Of a stretch of 64,000 nt of DNA, positions 22,978-33,895 are shown piece by piece. The position numbers and the translations under genes were made by a program. This DNA is from Archivesica marissinica (Eukaryota; Mollusca; Bivalvia; Venerida; Vesicomyidae). The stretch lies in contig CM026404.1 of NCBI GenBank assembly GCA_014843695.1, forward strand, positions 1,074,261 to 1,138,260, given 5' to 3'. The notes under the pieces were generated by a model, which was given only the letters and a program-made list of their open reading frames with translations, searched no databases and was not told the DNA's origin. Each line of letters begins with the position of its first letter. Within the stretch, counting starts at the first letter, position 1.

Positions 22978-25169
22978 TGTGCTGTGTATATTGGTATGGA
23001 CAGGGATATATCACAGCTGGACCGTGCCACTGAGAATATAGTTTACAACAGCAGGTGTAACTTTACCACGCTGGTACAGGGTGATACGCGGCATATTTCA
23101 CTACCTGACAACAGTATAGATGGAGCGGTAACAGATGCGCCCTTTGGTCAGAACCACACCGTCTCCGGAGATCTACACCAGTTCTATATCCAGTTGTTGT
23201 CGGAGATATCAAGGCAAGTTATTTTATGAGACCTTTCCAAGGGGCTTACAGATGCGCCTTTGGTCAGAACCACACCGTCTCCGGAGATCTACACCAGTTC
23301 TATATCCAGTTGTTTTCGGAGATATATAGGCAAGTTATTGTATGAGACCTTCCAAGGGGCTTACAGATGCGCCTTTGGTCAGAACCACACCGTCTCCGGA
23401 GATCTACACCAGTTCTATATCCAGTTGTTGTCGGAGATATCAAGGCAAGTTATTTTATGAGACCTTTCCAAGGGGCTTACAGATGCGCCTTTGGTCAGAA
23501 CCACACCATCTCCGGAGATCTACACCAGTTCTATATCCAGTTGTTGTCGGAGATATCAAGGCAAGTTATTTTATGAGACCTTTCCAAGGGGCTTACAGAT
23601 GCGCCTTTGGTCATAACCACACTGTCTCCGGAGATCTACACCAGTTCTATATCCAGTTGTTGTCGGAGATTAGTCTGGGAACAGGCGTCTATATATTTTG
23701 CCTGGTCAGTCAAATAAATATATTTTAACACCTAGACCATTAATTGGGCCGTATAGAGTTTCTGATAATAGCCTGGGAACAGGCGTCGATATATTTTGCC
23801 TGGTCAGTCAAATAAATATATTTAACACCTAGACCATTAATTGGGCCGTATTGAGTTTCTGATAATAGCCTGGGAACAGGCGTCTATATATTTTGCCTGG
23901 TCAGTCAAATAAATATATTTTAACACCAAGACCATTAATTGGGCCGTATTGAGTTTCTGATAATATCAACATTTTGCCAGAAGTTAAAAAGTGAAAAATC
24001 GACAGACTGGAACCCAGGCAAGTTGTGGTAACATTAATAGACGTTTCTTTTGAATTAATGGAACAGTGCCATTACTAAAGGCAGAATACAACATAGGAAT
24101 GTGTGCGATTTGTGACGTAAAACAACAACTTTTTATTGATGTAAGGCACTAGTATATTGAACATATAGATGTAACACTAGTAATTGTCTGTTTCAGAATT
24201 GTTAAACCAGGATGTAAAATAGTACTGCTTGCAAGCTACAACATGATCGACTTCCTGAAACACATTTGTCGTAGAACCGATACATGTGCATGTAGTTCTA
24301 GAAATGAATCATTTCCAGAAGTAGCAAGCAGTGTTGGAGAGGACATCGTAAACAGTAGCGAGAATGTTGGAGAGGACATTGTGAACAGTAGCAAGAATAT
24401 TGGAGAAGTAATCGTAAACAGTAGCAAGAATGTTGGAGAGGATATTGTGAACAGTAGCGAGAATGTTGGAGAGGATATTGTGAACAGTAGCGAGGATATT
24501 GTGAACAGTAGCGAGAATGTTGGAGAGGATATTGTGAACAGTAGCAAGGATGTTGGAGAGGATATTGTGAACAGTAGCAAGAATGTTGGAGAGGACATTG
24601 TGAACAGTAGCAAGAATGTTGGAGAGGACATTGTGAACAGTAGCAAGAATATTGGAGAGGACATTGTGAACAGTAGCAAGAATGTTGGAGAGGACATTGT
24701 GAACAGTAGCAAGAATATTGGAGAGGACATTGTGAACAGTAGCGAGAATGTTGGAGAGGACATTGTGAACAGTAGCAAGAATGTTGGAGAGGACATTGTG
24801 AACAGTAGCAAGAATGTTGGAGAGGACATCATGAACAGTAGCAAGAATGTTGGAGAGGACATTGTGAACAGTAGCAAAAATGTTGGAGAGGACATCGTGA
24901 ACAGTAGCAAGAATGTTGGAGAGGATTTTGTGAACAGTAGCGAGAATGAGAAGCCAATATATTGGGAACAGCATTCTTGTGACACAGATTCTAAGGATGC
25001 GTGCAGTGACTTCCATGACAAGGATCAATGTATCCGACGCTCAGAAAGCAAGAGTGAAGATTCTAAGTGGAGGTCCTTATTTGATAGTTTGCCTTTGATG
25101 TTATGTGCAACTTACAATGTTAAGCTTGGGGATACAGATGGATGTATATTTGTGCTACAAACGTGTTAA
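22978..25169 (+). CDS. THUMPD2 copy B: last two exons only, both open
   Basis: Exon 22978-23213 (236 bases, same length as copy A) and terminal exon 24197-25169 match exons 4 and 5 of the main gene, with the same GC donor (AAG|gcaagt), acceptors and frame. A second acceptor with the exon start lies 59 bases upstream (tgtttcag, exon-like start 22919), a small duplication. No exon for the THUMP region or the SAM-binding motif precedes it after 10225. It is either a partial duplicate or an alternative 3' end of the gene that begins to the left. The coding repeat has 18 full units plus one 7-residue unit. The frame is intact to the C-terminal KLGDTDGCIF. Confidence 0.75.
23131..23965 (+). repeat. 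Expanded 116-bp (5 copies) and 102-bp (3 copies) boundary duplications, copy B
   Basis: The 116-bp segment spanning the end of exon 4 and the GC donor starts near 23131, 23248, 23363, 23478 and 23595. The extra copies have one C fewer than the exon and are out of frame with it. The 102-bp intron segment (gcctgggaacaggcgt) then occurs three times. Copies A and C carry two copies of the 116-bp segment. Confidence 0.87.
24333..24947 (+). repeat. Coding VNTR of VGEDIVNSSKN, copy B (205 residues)
   Basis: Eighteen 11-residue units plus a 7-residue unit (EDIVNSS, about 24490). Units are more varied than in copy A: SEN, KD, IGE and VIV variants occur. The length is a multiple of 3, so the frame is kept. 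Confidence 0.92.
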
Positions 25170-25260
25170 CATTTTATAGCCACAATATCATTGTGCTAAG
25201 CTGCTACTATTGCTAGATGTCTCTCATGGATTGCATAACATAACCCATTACTCCACATAG

Positions 25261-25498
25261 ATCAGGGTTCCCGCTGTCGGTCACCAATGGCAACAAAAAC
25301 AAATGCTGGTGCTATATATTGTGAATTGGCGAAAATATTTGGCATAATGTTTTTTTTAATATTTTTTTTTTGTGTCAAATACATGGGTGGGTTCAAATAT
25401 GCATCTGTGAACTATGTAGCTCTTTAAATTGGCTCCATTTTTTTTCAATTGGCGACAGAAGTGGCGCAGATAACAATTCAGACAGATGGAACCCTGAT
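25261..25498. mobile_element. MITE-like element with atcagggttcc termini, copy B
   Basis: Same as 10317-10554, with slightly different T-runs. It moved with the duplicated block. Confidence 0.65.
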
Positions 25499-25569
25499 AG
25501 ATTCCATTCCACACATTTATCCACATATAGTTACTGTTGCATGCCATTTTCTGTTCCCAGATACAGTCT

Positions 25570-25775
25570 ACAGTCTACATCCGTTACCGTTATGTCGAAT
25601 TTCGTCGGACCGAACAAAATACTTCGACATAACCGAAGTTTGACTTAACGAATTTCGATATAAACGGAGCCAGTTATATGTACAATGATAGTGTCTGAAA
25701 CGGGACTTTGATCCGACTTTGAGATAACCGGAGAATTCGACATAACCGACTTTGACATAACGGTTGTAGACTGTA
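25570..25775. mobile_element. MITE-like element with agtctacatccgttatgtcg termini, copy B
   Basis: Same as 10645-10843, with a small duplication 'ccgttaccgttatg' in the left arm. Confidence 0.72.
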
Positions 25776-25912
25776 CATTGAATATTGATTATTGAGTATG
25801 TAGTACAGTGTGCCTATTGCTTATCAGCAGAAGGAAGATGAAATGAGTAATTGATGTAACGGGTTAATCTGATACTTGGTATACATATTGTTTACTTTAA
25901 CCTCATTAAAAC

Positions 25913-26049
25913 TTAAAGCGACATTACATCACGAAAAGCAAATAAAATGCATTTTTTTCACGTATAAATGCATTGCTACTACAAATTCTTCTGAATACAG
26001 CGAACGCTAACATTTAAGAATCAATTTAACAGTGTTTTTGTGGTATACG
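25913..26049. mobile_element. Left part of a ttaaagcgac MITE, cut off by a satellite
   Basis: It matches 10981-11117 up to 'gtttttgtggtatac'. There the sequence switches directly into the gtgacagcctg satellite. Confidence 0.7.
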
Positions 26050-27544
26050 TGACAGCCTGTTATATTGGGTAGCAGCATACATGTATGTGACAGCCTGTTG
26101 TATTGGGTAGCATACATGTATGTGACAGCCTGTTGTATTGGGTAGCAGCATACATGTATGTGACAGCCTGTTGTATTGGGTAGCATACATGTATGTGACA
26201 GCCTGTTGTATTGGGTAGCAGACATGTATGTGACAGCCTGTTTTATTGGGTAGCATGTTGTGGTGTGTTTGGGTGGTACATGTATGTGGTGTTGTATTGG
26301 GTAGCATACATGTATGTGACAGCCTGTTGTATTGGGTAGCATACATGTATGTGACAGTCTGTTGTATTGGGTAGCAGCATACATGTATGTGACAGCCTGT
26401 TGTATTGGGTAGCATACATGTATGTGACAGCCTGTTGTATTGGGTAGCACATTGTGTACAGTCTGTTGTATTGGGTAGCATACAGTAGTGAAGTTGTTGT
26501 ATTGGGTAGCACATGTTTGACAGCCTGTTGTATTGGGTAGCGCATACATGTATGTGACAGTTGTTGTATTGGGTAGCAGCATTGTGTATGTGACAGAATG
26601 TTGTATTGGGTAGCAGCATACTGTATGTGACAGCCTGTTGTATTGGGTAGCACATTCATGTATGTGACAGCCTGTTGTATTGGGTAGCAGCATACATGTA
26701 TGTGACAGCCTGTTGTATTGGGTAGCAGCATACATGTATGTGACAGCCTGTTGTATTGGGTAGCATACATGTATGTGACAGCCTGTTGTATTGGGTAGCA
26801 GCATACATGTATGTGACAGCCTGTTGTATTGGGTAGCACATTGTGTACAGTACTGTTGTATTGGGTAGCACATTGTGTACAGTACTGTTGTATTGGGTAG
26901 CATCATTGTGTACAGTACAGAATGTTGTATTGGGTAGCACATTGTGTACAGTCTGTTGTATTGGGTAGCATAATGTGTACAGTACAGGAGTTGTATTGGG
27001 TAGCACATTGTGTACAGTACAGAATGTTGTATTGGGTAGCACATTGTGTACAGTACAGTTGTATTGGGTAGCACATTGTGTACAGTACAGGATGTTGTAT
27101 TGGGTAGCGCATTGTGTACAGTACAGGAGTTGTATTGGGTAGCACATTGTGTACAGTACAGTTGTATTGGGTAGCGCATTGTGTACAGTACAGAAGTTGT
27201 ATTGGGTAGCATAGTTGTACGTACAGGAGTTGTATTGGGTAGCACATTGTGTACAGTACTGTTGTATTGGGTAGCGCATTGTGTACAGTACAGGAGTTGT
27301 ATTGGGTAGCATAGTGTGTACAGTACAGGAGTTGTATTGGGTAGCGCATTGTGTACAGTACAGGAGTTGTATTGGGTAGCATATTGTGTACAGTACAGGA
27401 GTTGTATTGGGTAGCACATTGTGTACAGTACAGGAGTTGTATTGGGTAGCGCATTGTGTATAGTACAGGAGTTGTATTGGGTAGCACATTGTGTACAGTA
27501 CAGGAGTTGTATTGGGTAGCAGCATACATGTATGTGACAGCCTG
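26046..27544. repeat. About 35-39-bp satellite (gtgacagcctgttgtattgg), two variants
   Basis: Left half (to about 26840): unit 'cagcatacatgtatgtgaca' plus 'gcctgttgtattgggtag'. Right half: shorter unit 'cacattgtgtacagtacagg' plus 'agttgtattgggtag'. Single boundary units mix both. The array runs into the assembly gap. Confidence 0.9.
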
Positions 27545-28544
27545 NNNNNNNNNNNNNNNNNNNNNNNNNNNNNNNNNNNNNNNNNNNNNNNNNNNNNNNN
27601 NNNNNNNNNNNNNNNNNNNNNNNNNNNNNNNNNNNNNNNNNNNNNNNNNNNNNNNNNNNNNNNNNNNNNNNNNNNNNNNNNNNNNNNNNNNNNNNNNNNN
27701 NNNNNNNNNNNNNNNNNNNNNNNNNNNNNNNNNNNNNNNNNNNNNNNNNNNNNNNNNNNNNNNNNNNNNNNNNNNNNNNNNNNNNNNNNNNNNNNNNNNN
27801 NNNNNNNNNNNNNNNNNNNNNNNNNNNNNNNNNNNNNNNNNNNNNNNNNNNNNNNNNNNNNNNNNNNNNNNNNNNNNNNNNNNNNNNNNNNNNNNNNNNN
27901 NNNNNNNNNNNNNNNNNNNNNNNNNNNNNNNNNNNNNNNNNNNNNNNNNNNNNNNNNNNNNNNNNNNNNNNNNNNNNNNNNNNNNNNNNNNNNNNNNNNN
28001 NNNNNNNNNNNNNNNNNNNNNNNNNNNNNNNNNNNNNNNNNNNNNNNNNNNNNNNNNNNNNNNNNNNNNNNNNNNNNNNNNNNNNNNNNNNNNNNNNNNN
28101 NNNNNNNNNNNNNNNNNNNNNNNNNNNNNNNNNNNNNNNNNNNNNNNNNNNNNNNNNNNNNNNNNNNNNNNNNNNNNNNNNNNNNNNNNNNNNNNNNNNN
28201 NNNNNNNNNNNNNNNNNNNNNNNNNNNNNNNNNNNNNNNNNNNNNNNNNNNNNNNNNNNNNNNNNNNNNNNNNNNNNNNNNNNNNNNNNNNNNNNNNNNN
28301 NNNNNNNNNNNNNNNNNNNNNNNNNNNNNNNNNNNNNNNNNNNNNNNNNNNNNNNNNNNNNNNNNNNNNNNNNNNNNNNNNNNNNNNNNNNNNNNNNNNN
28401 NNNNNNNNNNNNNNNNNNNNNNNNNNNNNNNNNNNNNNNNNNNNNNNNNNNNNNNNNNNNNNNNNNNNNNNNNNNNNNNNNNNNNNNNNNNNNNNNNNNN
28501 NNNNNNNNNNNNNNNNNNNNNNNNNNNNNNNNNNNNNNNNNNNN
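27545..28544. other. Assembly gap, exactly 1000 N
   Basis: The round length suggests a placeholder of unknown true size. It lies between the gtgacagcctg satellite and the 62-bp satellite, so the missing DNA is probably also repeats and could hide a further receptor copy. Confidence 0.98.
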
Positions 28545-29310
28545 CTGGGTGTTGTATAATACAAGGAATCTATTTATGTGGGGGGGTTGTCGTAGGATAC
28601 TGGGTGTTGTATGTAGAATACAAGGAATCTATTTATGTGGGGAGGGGGTTGTTGTAGGATACTGTGTGTTGTATGGATACTGTGACATGTACAGGGTGTG
28701 TATTGCTGTGACATGTACAGGGTGTGTATTGCTGTGACATGTACAGGGTGTGTATTGCTGTGACATGTATGGGGTGTGTATTGCTATGACATGTACAGGG
28801 TGTGTATTGCTGTGACATGTACAGGGTGTATATTGCTGTGACATGTACGGGGTGTATATTGCTATGACATGTACAGAGTGTGTATTGCTATGACATGACG
28901 GGGTGTATGTTGCTATGACGTACGGGGTGTGTATTGCTGTGACATGTACAGGGTGTGTATTGCTGTGACATGTACAGGGTGTGTATTGCTGTGACATGTA
29001 TGGGGTGTGTATTGCTATGACATGTACAGGGTGTGTATTGCTGTGACATGTACAGGGTGTATATTGCTGTGACATGTACGGGGTGTATATTGCTATGACA
29101 TGTACAGAGTGTGTATTGCTATGACATGTACGGGGTGTATGTTGCTATGACATGTACGGGGTGTATATTGCTGTGACATGTACATGGTGTATATTGCTAT
29201 GACACGGGGTGTATATTGCTATGACATGTACAGGGTGTGTATTGCTATGACATGTACAGGGTGTATATTGCTATGACATGTACGGGTTGTATATTGCTAT
29301 GACATGTACA
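28545..29310. repeat. 62-bp satellite remnant (to about 28680) then 26-bp satellite before copy C
   Basis: Two to three units of the ggatactgggtgttgtatgt satellite pass into the tgacatgtacagggtgt satellite. A block around 28700-28900 recurs around 28960-29140 in the same variant order. Confidence 0.88.
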
Positions 29311-29344
29311 GGGTGTGTATTGCTATGTATCAGCGTTGTTTCAG

Positions 29345-32300
29345 TGTGCTGTGTATATTGGTATGGACAGGGATATATCACAGCTGGACCGTGCTACTGA
29401 GAATATAGTTTACAACAGCAGGTGTAACTTTACCACGCTGGTACAGGGTGATACGCGGCATATTTCACTACCTGACAACAGTATAGATGGAGCGTTAACA
29501 GATGCGCCCTTTGGTCAGAACCACACCGTCTCCGGAGATCTACACCAGTTCTATATCCAGTTGTTGTCGGAGATATCAAGGCAAGTTATTTTATGAGACC
29601 TTTCCAAGGGGCTTACAGATGCGCCTTTGGTCAGAACCACACCGTCTCCGGAGATTTACACCAGTTCTATATCCAGTTGTTGTCGGAGATTAGCCTGGGA
29701 ACAGGCGTTGATATAGTTTGCCTGGTCAGTCAAATAAATATATTTTAACACCAAGACCATTAATTGGGCTGTATTGAGTTTCTGATGATATCAACATTTT
29801 GCCAGAAGTTAAAAAATGAAAAATCGACAGACTGGAACCCAGGCAAGTTGTGGTAACATTAATAGACGTTGTTTCTTTTGAATTAATGGAACAGTGCCAT
29901 TACTAAAGGCAGAATACAACATAGAAATGTGTGCGATTTGTGACGTAAAACAACAACTTTTTATTGATGTAAGGCACTAGTATATTGAACATATAGATAT
30001 AACACTAGTAATTGTCTGTTTCAGAATTGTTAAACCAGGATGTAAAATAGTACTGCTTGCAAGCTACAACATGATCGACTTCCTGAAACACATTTGTCGT
30101 AGAACCGATACATGTGCATGTAGTTCTAGAAATGAATCATTTCCAGAAGTAGCAAGCAGTGTTGGAGAGGACATCGTAAACAGTAGCAAGAATGTTGGAG
30201 AGGACATCATGAACAGTAGCAAGAATGTTGGAGAGGACATCGTAAACAGTAGCGAGAATGTTGGAGAGGACATCGTGAACAGTAGCAAGAATGTTGGAGA
30301 GGACATTGTGAACAGTAGCAAGAATGTTGGAGAGGATATTGTGAACAGTAGCAAGAATGTTGGAGAGGATATTGTGAACAGTAGCAAGAATGTTGGAGAG
30401 GACATTGTGAACAGTAGCGAGAATGTTGGAGAGGACATTGTGAACAGTAGCAAGAATATTGGAGAAGACATTGTGAACAGTAGCAAGAATGTTGGAGAGG
30501 ATATTGTGAACAGTAGCAAGAATATTGGAGAGGACATTGTGAACAGTAGCAAGAATATTGGAGGACATGTGAACAGTAGCAAGATGTTGGAGAGGACATT
30601 GTGAACAGTAGCGAGAATGTTGGAGAGGATATTGTGAAATGTGAACAGTAGCGAGAATGTTGGAGAGGACATTGTGAACAGTAGCAAGAATGTTGGAGAG
30701 GACATCGTGAACAATAGCAAGAATGTTGGAGAGGACATTGTGAACAGTAGCAAGAATGTTGGAGAGGACATTGTGAACAGTAGCAAGAATGTTGGAGAGG
30801 ACATCATGAACAGTAGCAAGAATGTTGGAGAGGACATTGTGAACAGTAGCAAAAATGTTGGAGAGGACATTGTGAACAGTAGCAAGAATATTGGAGAGGA
30901 CATTGTGAACAGTAGCAAGAATGTTGGAGAGGACATTGTGAACAGTAGCGAGAATGTTGGAGAGGATATTGTGAACAGTAGCGAGAATGTTGGAGAGGAC
31001 ATTGTGAACAGTAGCAAGAATGTTGGAGAGGACATTGTGAACAGTAGCAAGAATGTTGGAGAGGACATCATGAACAGTAGCAAGAATGTTGGAGAGGACA
31101 TTGTGAACAGTAGCAAAAATGTTGGAGAGGACATTGTGAACAGTAGCAAGAATGTTGGAGAGGACATTGTGAACAGTAGCAAGAATGTTGGAGAGGACAT
31201 CATGAACAGTAGCAAGAATGTTGGAGAGGACATTGTGAACAGTAGCAAGAATGTTGGAGAGGACATTGTGAACAGTAGCAAGAATGTTGGAGAGGACATC
31301 ATGAACAGTAGCAAGAATGTTGGAGAGGACATTGTGAACAGTAGCAAAAATGTTGGAGAGGACATTGTGAACAGTAGCGAGAATGTTGGAGAGGATATTG
31401 TGAACAGTAGCGAGAATGTTGGAGAAGACATCGTAAACAGTAGCAAGAATGTTGGAGAGGACATCATGAACAGTAGCAAGAATGTTGGAGAGGACATTGT
31501 GAACAGTAGCAAGAATGTTGGAGAGGACATCATGAACAGTAGCAAGAATGTTGGAGAGGACATTGTGAACAGTAGCAAAAATGTTGGAGTGGACATTGTG
31601 AACAGTAGCAAGAATGTTGGAGAGGACATTGTGAACAGTAGCAAGAATGTTGGAGAGGACATCATGAACAGTAGCAAGAATGTTGGAGAGGACATTGTGA
31701 ACAGTAGCAAAAATGTTGGAGTGGACATTGTGAACAGTAGCAAGAATGTTGGAGAGGACATTGTGAACAGTAGCAAGAATGTTGGAGAGGACATCATGAA
31801 CAGTAGCAAGAATGTTGGAGAGGACATTGTGAACAGTAGCAAAAATGTTGGAGTGGACATTGTGAACAGTAGCAAGAATGTTGGAGAGGACATTGTGAAC
31901 AGTAGCAAGAATGTTGGAGAGGACATCATGAACAGTAGCAAGAATGTTGGAGAGGACATTGTGAACAGTAGCAAAAATGTTGGAGAGGACATTGTGAACA
32001 GTAGCGAGAATGTTGGAGAGGATATTGTGAACAGTAGCGAGAATGTTGGAGAAGACATCGTAAACAGTAGCAAGAATGTTGGAGAGGACATCATGAACAG
32101 TAGCAAGAATGTTGGAGAGGACATCGTGAACAGTATCAAGAATGTTGGAGAGGACATCATGAACAGTAGCAAGAATGTTGGAGAGGACATCGTGAACAGT
32201 AGCGAGAATGAGAAGCCAATCTATTGGGAACTGCATTCTTGTGACACAGATTCTAAGGATGCGTGCAGTGACTTCCATGACAAGGATCAATGTATCCGAC

Positions 32301-32431
32301 GCTCAGAAAGCAAGAGTGAAGATTCTAAGTGGAGGTCCTTATTTATTAGTTTGCCTTTGATGTTATGTGCAACTTACAATGTTAAGCTTGGGGATACAGA
32401 TGGATGTATATTTGTGCTACAAACTTGTTAA
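29345..32431 (+). pseudogene. THUMPD2 copy C: last two exons, coding repeat frameshifted
   Basis: Exon 29345-29580 (236 bases, GC donor) and terminal exon from 30025. The terminal exon's frame is lost in the coding repeat: at about 30560-30590 units lack one or more bases (ggaggacatgtg; caagatgttgg) and the frame stops at 30604. A second irregular unit (gtgaaatgtgaac) lies near 30638. Downstream, the original frame resumes and runs through to the normal C-terminus at 32431. As assembled this is a broken copy. Errors in assembling a long VNTR could produce the same picture. Confidence 0.75.
30161..32209 (+). repeat. Expanded 33-bp VNTR (about 62 units) in copy C, with higher-order repeats
   Basis: The array of 2049 bases is about three times longer than in the other copies. 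A 132-bp (4-unit) higher-order period is marked by the variant gttggagtgg at 31583, 31715 and 31847. Another marker, gacatcatgaac (EDIMNSS), recurs through the array. This indicates recent block-wise expansion. Confidence 0.93.
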
Positions 32432-32522
32432 CATTTTATAGCCACAATATCAATGTGCTAAGCTGCTACTATTGCTAGATGTCTCTCATGGATTGCATAA
32501 CATAACCCATTACTCCACATAG

Positions 32523-32620
32523 ATCAGGGTTCCCGCTGTCGGTCGCCAATGGCAACAAAAACAAATGCTGGTGCTATATATTGTGAATTGGCGAAAATAT
32601 TTGGCATAATGTTGTTTTTT
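32523..32620. mobile_element. Truncated atcagggttcc MITE ending at the duplication junction
   Basis: It follows the copy A/B sequence up to 'ggcataatgttg' and a T-run, then changes abruptly to SINE sequence at 32622. Confidence 0.7.
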
Positions 32621-32621
32621 T

Positions 32622-32876
32622 GACTGGTAATCCAGGGATCGCAGGTTTGATCCCCCATCTAATCCTAATAAAATTAACAGTCTTTCAGATGGGACTTTAG
32701 ACCGTGGTCTCGTGTCGGTGCTTTACACCGTGCACGTAAAAGAACCAGAGGAGACTCTGGAATGGGTCTCTGTCTGTATCATTGCACTATCCTCCAAAAA
32801 TCTAAAATGACTAATCTCTTCAGGAGGCGTCGCTCATATGGGCAACCGGTAGCGACGATAAATAAACGTAGACACA
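32622..32876 (+). mobile_element. 5'-truncated tRNA-Thr-like SINE at the junction
   Basis: It starts inside the tRNA head at gactggtaatccagg (equivalent to 16531). Its body and downstream flank match the copy at 16490-16775. The truncation is due to the junction and not to retroposition. Confidence 0.85.
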
Positions 32877-33504
32877 CATCAAACCATGTACCAGTAGAAA
32901 AACTTTGAATTTCAAATGTTAAAAAAAAGAATCGGCCACAAATGTTATGTGATAATACAACTCATTCTGCAAAGATTAAATACACATGGTAATTAATTAA
33001 AGTAAAATATTAAGGACATTCCTCGAAGTCCACATGTGACCGACAGACATCTTGGCTTGCGCAGGATTGAGTAAAATAGTCTTTAAGTATAAGATGCAAT
33101 GATGTTTATTTCCATTGTATTTATTTTGGATCAATATCTGATACATTTTAAATTGGGAGACTCCCTTAAATCTGTCCTCATGTGGGCAGTTTTTTTTTTA
33201 AAAGAGTATCTTTTTGGGGTGGATTTGTGACTAAATGAATAGGATTTTAAGGAATTCATGGGTTGGCTGCACTAGATATCAACTTGGATATCCATTAATT
33301 TGTGTCAAGTCATCAATATTGCATTTAGTACAGCGTACTCTATTTTGACAAAAAAGGTGACCGAAATTTCACTACTTTGAGGTAAAAAAATAACCTGCTG
33401 GATTTTGTTTCTATTTTCCCAGGCAATACTGTTTATGCTTGGCTTGTAATCATGAATGTAGCCATGCACAGTTCATTTAGTTTTCTGCAGTTTGCCACTT
33501 ATGT

Positions 33505-33832
33505 TTAAAGTGACATTACATCGCAAAAAGCAAGTAAAATGCATTGCTACTACAAATTCTTCCGAATACTTTCGAAATTAATAAACAATGTTTTTGTAGT
33601 CTACAAACTTTCAAAATTGAAAGTAGGATTTCATATAACGATAAATCTGTACCATGTATCGTGTTATTCAGGATACGCGCATTGTATTACGCATGGATGT
33701 CGACCCTATTTACATTATTTTGTTATGTAAACAAACCGCTTATACGACGTTTGCTTATTAGTTGAAATACCATATAATTGGAAATTACATTCTGCAGAAA
33801 TTTGCATTTTCATTGATGTAGTGTCGCTTTAA
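33505..33832. mobile_element. ttaaagtgac MITE, duplicated copy
   Basis: Near-identical to 17405-17732, in the same position relative to the receptor gene. The preceding stretch 32877-33504 holds no recognised feature. Confidence 0.8.
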
Positions 33833-33895
33833 GCCTACAGTAGTTTTCTCGTATCAATAGACAGAATAGTGTAATAGTTTGTGGACGTCGAGTGT

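Noticed and set aside
27456..28657. Open frames running through the N stretch
   Set aside because: The gap has no sequence; these frames are artefacts of translating N.
30064..32290. Very long minus-strand open frames (over 700 codons) across the THUMPD2 coding repeat
   Set aside because: The 33-bp unit happens to lack stops in several frames; the plus-strand frame joins real exons with family motifs, the minus-strand ones do not.
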